A stretch of 64,000 bases of DNA from Amycolatopsis sp. FBCC-B4732 (lineage in GTDB: Bacteria > Actinomycetota > Actinomycetes > Mycobacteriales > Pseudonocardiaceae), in the NCBI RefSeq assembly GCF_023008405.1, contig NZ_CP095376.1:1636001-1700000 (forward strand), given 5' to 3'. Of the stretch, positions 15,851-23,542 are shown piece after piece (position 1 is the stretch's first letter; every line of letters starts with the position of its first letter). Position numbers and translations under genes: made by a program. The notes under the pieces were generated by a model. That model ran no database searches, had not been told where the DNA came from, and worked only from the letters and a program-made list of their open reading frames with translations.

Positions 15851-18800
15851 GACAGACCACCAAGGTCGGCGCCGAGCCGAACGGCGCGGCCGGAGGCGAA
15901 CCAATCGCTTAGGTCGGTGACAATCCGCTTGAGATGCCATAGGGGGTTTGCGGTGTCGTCAAGCTCGACAGTGCGGACCTGCTCCCGGAAGAAGTCCCAG
16001 GAGCCGACGAGCACGAGCAACCGCTCAGCGCGGGACAGCAGCACATTGAGCCGGCTCGCGTCGTCCAGGAAGCCCAGGCCATGTCCCGGGTCGTGAAGGT
16101 TGTTGCGCACCAGGCTCACCGCGATGACGTCGGCCTGGTTGCCCTGAAAGGAGTCGACGGTGTGGACGCCGCTGGCGCCGCCGGGATCGCCAGGGCGGGC
16201 GTTGAGGGCGGGCTTGAGCTCGAGCCCCTCGGGGAGGGTGGTCTTCCTCATCCGGCGTCGCAGCAGAGATGCCTGCTGGTTGTACGGCGACAGGACGGCG
16301 AGCTCTGCGGCGCCAGTCGCTTCTCGCCGCAGCGTCGCCAGAAAATTTGCTAGGGCTGTGGTCTCGGCGTCGTTGGTGTAGCGCGGTCGGCCCTGAGCTG
16401 GTCCAGTCTCTGCGGTCCTCGGGTCGTCGCGGCACCACGGGACGTCGAGCCAGACGATCGCCTTTCCCCGAATCTCGGGCGGCTCGGTGAAGCCGTGCAA
16501 CACGCGGGCAATGGGCCTGCCTTCTTCGACGGTCCTGTTCACGAGCCGGTCCTCGTAGTATGCGCGTGAGATCAGCTCGCCGATGTCGGGGTGCATGCGG
16601 TGCTGCTCAATGAGTACACCCGCGGCGGCGCCGCCTGCCGAGTCGTCGGTCAAGCGCTGCCCGGCGTCACCTTGTCCGACCGCGACCTGGCAAAGCTCGA
16701 ACGTCCGTTTGAAGGTCTTGAGCCAGTCCTTCGCGTAGCCCTGAAAGGCAGCGCGTTCTTCGGTGGTCTTGTCCTTCCACGACCAGACCCAGTCCCAATC
16801 CAGGACGCCGGGCCCGGTATCGGGCAGCGCTTGCAGTGCCTCGACAACCGCATCGAGGGCGTCGACGCCGCGCAAGTAGTCCTCGTACCGATATGGCGGG
16901 AGCTGATTGTGGTCGCCGATCAACAACCACCGGTGGCCCGCCTGCAGGGGCAGCGCGAGGTCGAAGCCGTGCGCCTTCCCGGCTTCCTCGACGATGGACC
17001 AGTCGAAGGACTGGTCGCCGGCGATGGCCTCGAGCTCACCGGCACTGGTCGTGCAGTAAGTCAGGTTTGCGCCGCGCTTGACCAGTTCGACGAAGTCGGC
17101 GGCGCCGGTCCCTCGTGCCTCATGGCTGGCGAGCTCGTCGGCCATCGCCGTGGCGTGGTCAAGCCAGTCCTGCTGGACGGGCGTGCGGTCAGACAGGGCA
17201 GCGAGGGTGCTGCTGCTGTCGCGCAAGACCTGTAAGGCGACGTCCTCGACGGTGTCTTGGGCGGTATCGTCGTCCCTGCGGGACCCGAGCCGGACCGCGA
17301 GGGGCCTGCGCTCCGGTGTGACGCCCTCGAAGGCCTCAGTAACCCGTGCTCGGAGGACGTCGACGGCGCCATGTGCCTGGGCTGTGACCAGGACCTGTGA
17401 GACGGGGTCGTCGTGGAGGATCTCGCGTAGGAGCCAGGCAACCAGGGTGGTCTTTCCGGTGCCGGGCGGACCCTGTAGTGCGTAGATCGGCCGGACCCGG
17501 AGGATGTCCTCGATCGCGCGGCGCTTGGCTTCGTCGACGGTCTCTGGATCAAGCTTGACAGGCAGGTCGGCCGCGCCGGTGTCGATGTACACCTGGCCGG
17601 GCGCGGCTAGGCTGCGCAGCAGGTAGCTGTGGCGGTCGAGGGCGTCGATTGCCTGCTTGCGGCGTCGGATGAGCTTGAGTTGGCCGGGCATGCCCGCACC
17701 GCGCAGGTAGCCGCGGTCCGGCGGCGGTGGACGATCGGGGTCGAAGGTCGCGCGTCGGAGCGTCGCGGCCCGCGCTGCGTCGTCCACGGCGTGGACGCGC
17801 CACTGGTTGTCTTTACCGCCCGCGGGCAGCGCCAGGGCGTCCCCGTTCTCACCGGATAGGATGACGCTGCCGCTGTCAGGCTTGCCGGCCTCGAGTTCGC
17901 GCTGCAGGAACCCGGCCAGGTCGTCGTTGTGCAGGAACGCGAGGACCTGCCTGTTCTCAGGGCGTGGCCGCTCACGAACTGTGATTTGCTCGAAGCCGGG
18001 GTCGTCAGCAGGGTCCGGCCCGGCTACCAGGTCGATGGGGAAGATCGTCGCGTCGAGCATGAGCAGCTCGATCTGGTGAGTGGCGCGGACGAACTGGTGG
18101 AATTGGGCAAGGTCGCGTGCCAGGTCGGCGCCGCGTTCAATGCGGGGAAGCACCGTGTCCCATGTCGCGGACGCCAGGGCCAGGCTCCGGTCATTGTGGG
18201 CGGCCCTTGTCGACCGGACTGCGAGGCGGCCGGCGGGCAGACGCACACGGGCCGACCCCCCCTCACTGTTCGTGAGCTGGGCCGGGCCTACACAGAATGC
18301 GACCTGCCATGTAGGCGCCTCGTCGCGGTGGGAGTACTTGCGAAGCCGGACTACTGTGCGCCGGCCGACCAGTAGGACGGTCTCCTGTTTCGGCACGGCG
18401 TAGAGGGACCCGCCGTCGAGGTCGCGGCGCAGAAATACCATCAAGCCGTCGGTGTGGGCGACGTCCCGCGGGTTGTAGGGCTGGCCGTCATCTAAGCCGA
18501 GGTGCTTCCGTAGCCCTCGCTCAAGCAGGTAGTCGTAGAGCTGAGTCTGCTTTGGGTCGACGATGAGCGTGAAGGGTCGATCGTCCGCGCGGGCTGCCGG
18601 CGGGGCCGCAAGCAGTGCGACGATCCCGCGAATGGATAGTTGGATGTCGTGCGGGCGGGTCATCCGCTCAAGCGGGTCCGAGTCGATCAGGCGGAGGAGC
18701 AGTGCCCGTTCGGGCTCAGTGAGCGTGGTCGTGGCGGTCTCGATGGCCTTGACCACACGGTTGTACCGCTCGGTCGGAGCGTTGTTCGCGAACCGCTCGA

Positions 18801-19479
18801 GGTTGAGCACCAGGCGCGCGCACAGCATGCCGAAGCCAAACCAGTCGTCGTCAGGGCGCCAGGCTGCGGTGTCGCCGGCGATCCGCTCGGGTGGCGAGGA
18901 CCAGCTGACCGGCGGGTCGGCGTCCAAGGGGCGGCCGAGCCGGACCGACCACTCGAAGCCACCTAGCCGGATGGACTCGGCGGGCTCGTCGGGCAGGTAC
19001 AGCAGGGCTGCCGCGCCGACGTCGCGGTGGAGGACGTCCTGGGAGTGCAGCACGGCCAGCCCAGCGGCGACGCGGCCAGCGGCTCGCCAAAGCTCCCGGC
19101 GATCGGCGGGGTCGTTGGAGGAGAGCCAGACGTGCTCGGCCCGAGCAGCGAGGGCGTCCGCGACGCTGTCGTAGCCAGGTGCCTGCAGGACCATGACGAA
19201 GGACTTCGCGTCGCGGTCGAGACCGGCGTCCTTGAGGACGGCCAGGGTGTTGTCGGCGCCGGGGCTGCTGCCGACCTTGTAGAGAGTGCGTAACTCAGCG
19301 TCCCAGAGCGCCCGCTGGACGGGGTCGGGCTCATCGCCGTCGTAGGCCCACGTGCGGGCAAGGTACCGCACGCCGTCCTCGTCGTAGGCGGTCCACGCCT
19401 CGGCGTCTCCGGTGGCAGACCTGCGCGTGCCTAGCTCGTAGCGTCCTCGCAGCAGGGCAGCACCCTCGGCTAGCGGCAT
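15847..19479 (-). CDS. Kinase-like domain fused to SF1 (UPF1/COG1112-type) helicase, Mokosh MkoA-like
   Basis: 1210 residues. About 1-290 follow a Ser/Thr kinase fold, with VLHRDVGAAALLYL at 149-162 matching HRD. However, no VAIK-type lysine is seen near 40-45, the HRDxxxxN asparagine is missing, and DFG reads GGF (173-175), so it is probably a pseudokinase. The helicase has Walker A GPPGTGKTT (670-678), Walker B IVEEAGKAHG, GDHNQLPPY, LIEQHRMHPDIGELIS, VDSFQGNQADVI and RLNVLLSRAERL, all SF1 motifs intact. The ATG at 19479 has AAGGAGG close upstream. It is first gene of a two-gene operon with the PLD-like protein. Established: type I Mokosh pairs a kinase/helicase protein with a PLD protein. 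Confidence 0.82.
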   Translation of the reverse strand: MPLAEGAALLRGRYELGTRRSATGDAEAWTAYDEDGVRYLARTWAYDGDEPDPVQRALWDAELRTLYKVGSSPGADNTLAVLKDAGLDRDAKSFVMVLQAPGYDSVADALAARAEHVWLSSNDPADRRELWRAAGRVAAGLAVLHSQDVLHRDVGAAALLYLPDEPAESIRLGGFEWSVRLGRPLDADPPVSWSSPPERIAGDTAAWRPDDDWFGFGMLCARLVLNLERFANNAPTERYNRVVKAIETATTTLTEPERALLLRLIDSDPLERMTRPHDIQLSIRGIVALLAAPPAARADDRPFTLIVDPKQTQLYDYLLERGLRKHLGLDDGQPYNPRDVAHTDGLMVFLRRDLDGGSLYAVPKQETVLLVGRRTVVRLRKYSHRDEAPTWQVAFCVGPAQLTNSEGGSARVRLPAGRLAVRSTRAAHNDRSLALASATWDTVLPRIERGADLARDLAQFHQFVRATHQIELLMLDATIFPIDLVAGPDPADDPGFEQITVRERPRPENRQVLAFLHNDDLAGFLQRELEAGKPDSGSVILSGENGDALALPAGGKDNQWRVHAVDDAARAATLRRATFDPDRPPPPDRGYLRGAGMPGQLKLIRRRKQAIDALDRHSYLLRSLAAPGQVYIDTGAADLPVKLDPETVDEAKRRAIEDILRVRPIYALQGPPGTGKTTLVAWLLREILHDDPVSQVLVTAQAHGAVDVLRARVTEAFEGVTPERRPLAVRLGSRRDDDTAQDTVEDVALQVLRDSSSTLAALSDRTPVQQDWLDHATAMADELASHEARGTGAADFVELVKRGANLTYCTTSAGELEAIAGDQSFDWSIVEEAGKAHGFDLALPLQAGHRWLLIGDHNQLPPYRYEDYLRGVDALDAVVEALQALPDTGPGVLDWDWVWSWKDKTTEERAAFQGYAKDWLKTFKRTFELCQVAVGQGDAGQRLTDDSAGGAAAGVLIEQHRMHPDIGELISRAYYEDRLVNRTVEEGRPIARVLHGFTEPPEIRGKAIVWLDVPWCRDDPRTAETGPAQGRPRYTNDAETTALANFLATLRREATGAAELAVLSPYNQQASLLRRRMRKTTLPEGLELKPALNARPGDPGGASGVHTVDSFQGNQADVIAVSLVRNNLHDPGHGLGFLDDASRLNVLLSRAERLLVLVGSWDFFREQVRTVELDDTANPLWHLKRIVTDLSDWFASGRAVRLGADLGGLS

Positions 19480-19739
19480 GTGCCTCCTTCGTCGGCGCGG
19501 AAACTCTAACTCACGAGCGCTAGGCGGCGTTGGATGTGGAAAAGATACGCACCAGTGTGTCTGCCGCCCCGTCCGGTATAGCGGGAAGCGCGGCGGCGGC
19601 TCACTGGCTCGCCTGTGCGCTCGTGCAGAACGCCCGGAGCGACGATCTGTCCGCGAGGTGAATCGCTGGCGTCGGTACTGTGCACGCCGTCAGGGCAAAG
19701 CTGTTCACCCAGGCCGACGCTCACCGCGACTCGTTCACA

Positions 19740-20153
19740 CATCGTGCGCATGACCAGTTTGTCGCTGGATCGAAATCCCGAAGGTCGTTGAGTAGTTGAC
19801 ATTCCGGCCGAAGTGGGCCGTCCACGGTAGCGGGCGCATGTCGCCGGCCACGTACTCGACGTCGACACCGGCGGCCGCCGGCGTCGACGCAGGCCTGGTT
19901 CAGGAAGACAGCTGATGAGTTCAGGCTCGTGACATGGCAGCCGCGCGCCGCCAGGCGATTGGTCCAGGTCCCCGCGGCCGCAGGTTAGGTCCACCTGCAT
20001 GTCCGGGATGCATGTCCAGAAACCGCTAGGTCAGCTATGCCGCGGCTTCGCCCGGCGACGGTTCCTACCCGGCGGGGTCGGTCTTGCGACCGAAGCGAAG
20101 AAAAGCAGGTAGTCCTCGTCGTACATCTCGCCGACATTGAACAGATTGGCCAT
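19740..20153 (-). pseudogene. Decayed class I SAM-dependent methyltransferase
   Basis: Fragments in different frames follow the order of a small SAM methyltransferase. From the ATG at 20153 one reads ANLFNVGEMYDEDYLLFFAS, the usual N-terminus. After a gap and stops comes VDLTCGRG (motif I), then in another frame TNRLAARGCHVTSLN, then in a third GVDVEYVAGDMRPLPWT and NVNYSTTFG. Frameshifts and an internal deletion make it non-functional. Flanking bases 19480-19739 and 20154-20367 hold nothing else recognisable. Confidence 0.65.
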
Positions 20154-20367
20154 GGGAGGCCCGTGGGCTGCTGACCATCTTGCGCGGCAAGCAGTTACCG
20201 TGCGGGCGGCAGTCCTCTAAGCCGGAGCCGGCTGTCCACTCAACGTATGATTGGACAGCCGTGCGACCAACGGCATGAGCGCGTTCGCTGTGAATGCAGG
20301 GGGTCGAGGCTGTAGCAGCTTGGCCGACGCTGGTAGCGATGGACGGACGCGGCGAGATGGGGCAGAT

Positions 20368-22953
20368 GTGATCGAGTCGGTGGAGCTGGTGGTCGCCGCA
20401 TTGGCTGGCGGTGCGGCGGCGGGGGCACGTGAGTCCTCATCAACCGCGTTGAAGGAGGCGTACTCGGGTGTCAAGACGCTGGCTCTGCGCGCGCTGCGCC
20501 GTGCGCAGTCGGTGCTGCCTGCGGTGGTGGAGGCAGTGGAGGCTGATGCGGTCACGCTAGCCGACGACGAGCGAGGGGGCGCGTGGCGACGCGAGCTCAC
20601 GGCCGCGTTGACCGCAGCAGACGCAGGTGCAGACGACGAGCTGGTAACTGCGGCGCTCCAGGTCCTGGAACTCACCGATCCGGCCGGAACTCAGTCGGGG
20701 AAGTACCGGGTGCTGCTGCAGAATTACAAAGGTGTGCCGGTGGGCGACCTATCCCTGCCGGAAGATCAGATTCCACATGACATTCACAACAGCCAGGGCG
20801 TGCAGGTGGGTACTGGCAACATTCAACACAACTACTACTCGAAGGCTCCGCAGCCTGCGATGGAGTTGACGCCGGCGTTGTCGAGCCTCTCGCGGATCCC
20901 CCCTGAGCCAGCAGTATTCGTGGGCCGCTCGGGCGAGCTGAGGCAGCTCAAGAAGGTGCTGAGTACGGCCGGCCGTGCGGCGGTGGTCGCGGTGCACGGC
21001 CTGGGCGGCGTGGGCAAAAGCGCGCTGGCAGCCCAGTTCGCCCATCTCAACGCGGACAGGTTTGGCTTCCGATGGTGGCTCACCGCGGACTCACCGACCG
21101 CCATCGATACCGGCCTGGCCGCGCTGGCTGTCGCTCTCGCGCCCGCCACCGCGGAGCTGCCCATGGAGCAACGCACCGATCTGGGGATACGGTGGCTGGC
21201 CACCCACGACGGCTGGTTGCTGGTGTTGGATAACGTAGTGTCACCCGACCACACCTCGTCGTTGCTGGAGCGCGTGCGGACTGGCACCGTGCTTATGACC
21301 AGCCGACAGGCCGTCGGATGGGGGAAGGTAACCAGTGTTCGGGTGGACGTGCTGAGCCACGCTGAGGCGATCGACCTCTTGGCACGGACGGTACAAGCCG
21401 AGTGGCCCGATGCAGACCTCACCGACATCGAGCGGTTGTGCGACGAGCTGGGGTACCTGCCGCTTGCGGTGGAACAAGCGGCTGCCTATCTTGCCCAGAC
21501 CCGAATCAGCCCCACCGCATACCTCGATCTACTGGCCCGTTACCCAGCACGCCTCTACACCGCCACCAGAGAAGGCGGTGACGCACAACGCACCGTGGCC
21601 CGGGTTTGGCAGGTCACCCTCAACCAGCTGAGTACCACCCCCTTGTCCGGTCAGTTCTTGTGCCAACTTGCCTGGTACGCCCCGGACAACATTCCCCGCA
21701 CCTGGCTCGCCGTCAACGCCGATGAACCCGACGTGTTGCACGCCTTGGGTCGGCTCGCCGCTTACAGCATGATCACTCTCAACCGCGAGACCATCAGTGT
21801 TCACCGCCTTGTGCAAGCCGTCGCTCGCACCCCCAGGCCAGAAGACCCCCACCATCAGCTAGCCGACATCACCGCAGCACAAGCCACCGCCGTCGCCACC
21901 CTTGTCGCAGCGGTCGCTGACAGCCACCCGCGCGACCCCGACGATTGGCCGGCATACGAAGCGGTCCTGCCGCACGCCGCTGCCACGTTCCGTTTCACAT
22001 CGCCCGACGAATACACTCCCGATCACGCCACCCTGCTGAACGAAATCGGTTACTACCTCCTGAAACAAGGCAGCTTCGACGCTGCCATCAAGTACTTCTC
22101 ACGCGCTCGGCAGACCCGATTCACTCACTTTGGTGCCGACCACGGCGCTACCCTGACCTCAAGCAGTAATCTCGCCCATGCCTACCAAGCGGCTGGGAAT
22201 CTGGACCGTGCAATCCCGCTGTTCGAAGAAGCCCTGATCGACAGCGAACGGATCTTTGGTTCTGATCACCCTGGCACCTTGACCGTGCGTAATAGCCTCG
22301 GTTACGCCTATCATGCAATACGCGACCTAGACCGCGCGATTCCGCTGTACGAAACCGCTCTCGCTGATCGACAGCGCATCCTCGGCCCTAAGCATCCCGA
22401 CACCCTGATCTCGCGTAGCAATCTTGCCAGCGCCTACCAGCATGCTGGTGACTTGGAGCGGGCCATCTCGCTACACGAAGCTACGCTCCGCGACAGCGAA
22501 GAGGTCCTCGGCCCTAAGCACCCCAGCACCCTGATATCGCGCGGCAATCTCGCCTACATGTACCAGAAGGTCGGCGCTTTTGAACAGGCCACCCTGCTAC
22601 ATGAAGCTACTCTCCGCGACAGTGAAGAGGTCCTCGGTCAAGATCATCCCGATACGGTGGCCTCGCGCGGCAACCTTGCCTCCGTGTACCAGGAGGCTGG
22701 TGACTTGGCGCGGGCCGTCACGCTGTACGAAGCTACTCTCCGCGACGGCGAAGAGGTCCTCGGCCCTAAGCATCCCGACACTCTGCTCTGCCGCAACAAC
22801 CTCGCCGGTGTCTACAAAGCGATGGGGGATCTGGCGCGAGCTATCCCGCTCTATGAAGCTACCCTCATCGACAGCGAACAGGCACTAGGCCCAGATCATT
22901 GGCTAACGAATATAATTCGCGACAACCTGCAAGAGATTGCACAGGCAGGATGA
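20368..22953 (+). CDS. NLR-like NB-ARC/TPR protein with fused N-terminal effector-like domain and two RHIM-like motifs
   Basis: 861 residues from GTG 20368 (the frame is open further upstream, with ATG 20278 possible). Residues 1-120 are a small Ala-rich domain starting VIESVELVVAALAGG, shared with the small protein at 23036. Two short amyloid-like motifs follow: GVPVGD (122-127) and GVQVGTGNIQHN (144-155). Then VFVGRSGEL, P-loop GLGGVGKSAL (211-220), Walker B WLLVLDN, TSRQAVGW, LGYLPLAVEQAAAYLA, and 7-8 C-terminal 42-residue kinesin-light-chain-type TPRs. Known from bacterial NLRs: TPRs sense, NB-ARC oligomerises, and RHIM-like motifs pass amyloid signal to an effector. Here effector and sensor are one chain. 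Intracellular immunity or cell death is inferred. Confidence 0.82.
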   Translation: MIESVELVVAALAGGAAAGARESSSTALKEAYSGVKTLALRALRRAQSVLPAVVEAVEADAVTLADDERGGAWRRELTAALTAADAGADDELVTAALQVLELTDPAGTQSGKYRVLLQNYKGVPVGDLSLPEDQIPHDIHNSQGVQVGTGNIQHNYYSKAPQPAMELTPALSSLSRIPPEPAVFVGRSGELRQLKKVLSTAGRAAVVAVHGLGGVGKSALAAQFAHLNADRFGFRWWLTADSPTAIDTGLAALAVALAPATAELPMEQRTDLGIRWLATHDGWLLVLDNVVSPDHTSSLLERVRTGTVLMTSRQAVGWGKVTSVRVDVLSHAEAIDLLARTVQAEWPDADLTDIERLCDELGYLPLAVEQAAAYLAQTRISPTAYLDLLARYPARLYTATREGGDAQRTVARVWQVTLNQLSTTPLSGQFLCQLAWYAPDNIPRTWLAVNADEPDVLHALGRLAAYSMITLNRETISVHRLVQAVARTPRPEDPHHQLADITAAQATAVATLVAAVADSHPRDPDDWPAYEAVLPHAAATFRFTSPDEYTPDHATLLNEIGYYLLKQGSFDAAIKYFSRARQTRFTHFGADHGATLTSSSNLAHAYQAAGNLDRAIPLFEEALIDSERIFGSDHPGTLTVRNSLGYAYHAIRDLDRAIPLYETALADRQRILGPKHPDTLISRSNLASAYQHAGDLERAISLHEATLRDSEEVLGPKHPSTLISRGNLAYMYQKVGAFEQATLLHEATLRDSEEVLGQDHPDTVASRGNLASVYQEAGDLARAVTLYEATLRDGEEVLGPKHPDTLLCRNNLAGVYKAMGDLARAIPLYEATLIDSEQALGPDHWLTNIIRDNLQEIAQAG
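22027..22953 (+). repeat. Tandem 126-bp coding repeats (TPR units)
   Basis: Seven to eight 42-codon units with near-identical DNA in places; for example, a GAAGCTAC-TCTCCGCGACAG-type segment recurs in successive units between about 22,470 and 22,770. Each encodes a (T/S)L-x-(S/R)-x-NLA-x-YQ-x-AGDLxRA pattern. High similarity suggests recent unit duplication, so repeat number may vary between strains. Confidence 0.75.
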
Positions 22954-23035
22954 GGATAATTTCGCACGAAACTCACGTAGGTCGGCACCCATGTTGTAGC
23001 AGACTGGGCCGCTCGGCCGATACAGGTGATAGTTG

Positions 23036-23473
23036 ATGGTACGGACAAGTGAGGTGTTCGGCTTGATCGAGTCGGTTGAATTGGTGGTTGCGGCGCTGGC
23101 TGGCGGCGCTGCGACGGGGGCGCGTGAGACAGCGTCTGTTGCGGTGAAGGACGCGTACTCGGGGTTGAAGGCGTTGACTCTGCGTGTGCTGCGCCGTGCG
23201 GGATCGCCACCGCCTGCGGTAGTGAAGGCGGTGGAGACCGACGCGGTCAAGCCTATCGATGACGAGGGTGGGGCCGTGCAGCGGCGGGAGCTCGTGGCTG
23301 CATTGTCTGCGTCCGACGCCGGGTCGGACGAGGAGCTGGTAGCAGCGGCGCTCAAGGTTTTGGAGCTGACCGATCCTGCCGGGACTCAGTCGGGAAAGTA
23401 CCGGGTGCTGCTGCAGGACAACAAAGGTGTACAGGTAGGCGACCACAACACCCAAACCAACACCTTCAACTGA
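23036..23473 (+). CDS. Small effector-like protein with C-terminal RHIM-like motif, partner of the next NLR
   Basis: 145 residues from ATG 23036 (AGGTGA 6 bases upstream; a TTG at 23063 begins the part shared with the fusion). From IESVELVVAALAGG it aligns without gaps with the N-terminus of the upstream NLR fusion, about 94 of 127 positions identical by hand count. The tail KGVQVGDHNTQTNTFN is a RHIM-like amyloid motif (V-Q-V-G core plus Asn/Gln). The next gene carries a matching motif at its N-terminus. In known bacterial NLR amyloid pairs such a protein is the effector, often membrane-acting; here the hydrophobic segment ELVVAALAGGAATGA could serve that role. Effector activity is inference. 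Confidence 0.75.
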   Translation: MVRTSEVFGLIESVELVVAALAGGAATGARETASVAVKDAYSGLKALTLRVLRRAGSPPPAVVKAVETDAVKPIDDEGGAVQRRELVAALSASDAGSDEELVAAALKVLELTDPAGTQSGKYRVLLQDNKGVQVGDHNTQTNTFN

Positions 23474-23542
23474 CGACCATCGATGCCTACCTCCTCACAC
23501 GGCCCAGGGCGGGCACCTGACCATCCACAGCCGGGAGGTCAC

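Noticed and set aside
22027..22953. Regular 126-base repeats considered as a CRISPR-like array
   Set aside because: The period matches 42 codons of TPR protein sequence, in frame throughout, without repeat-spacer structure.
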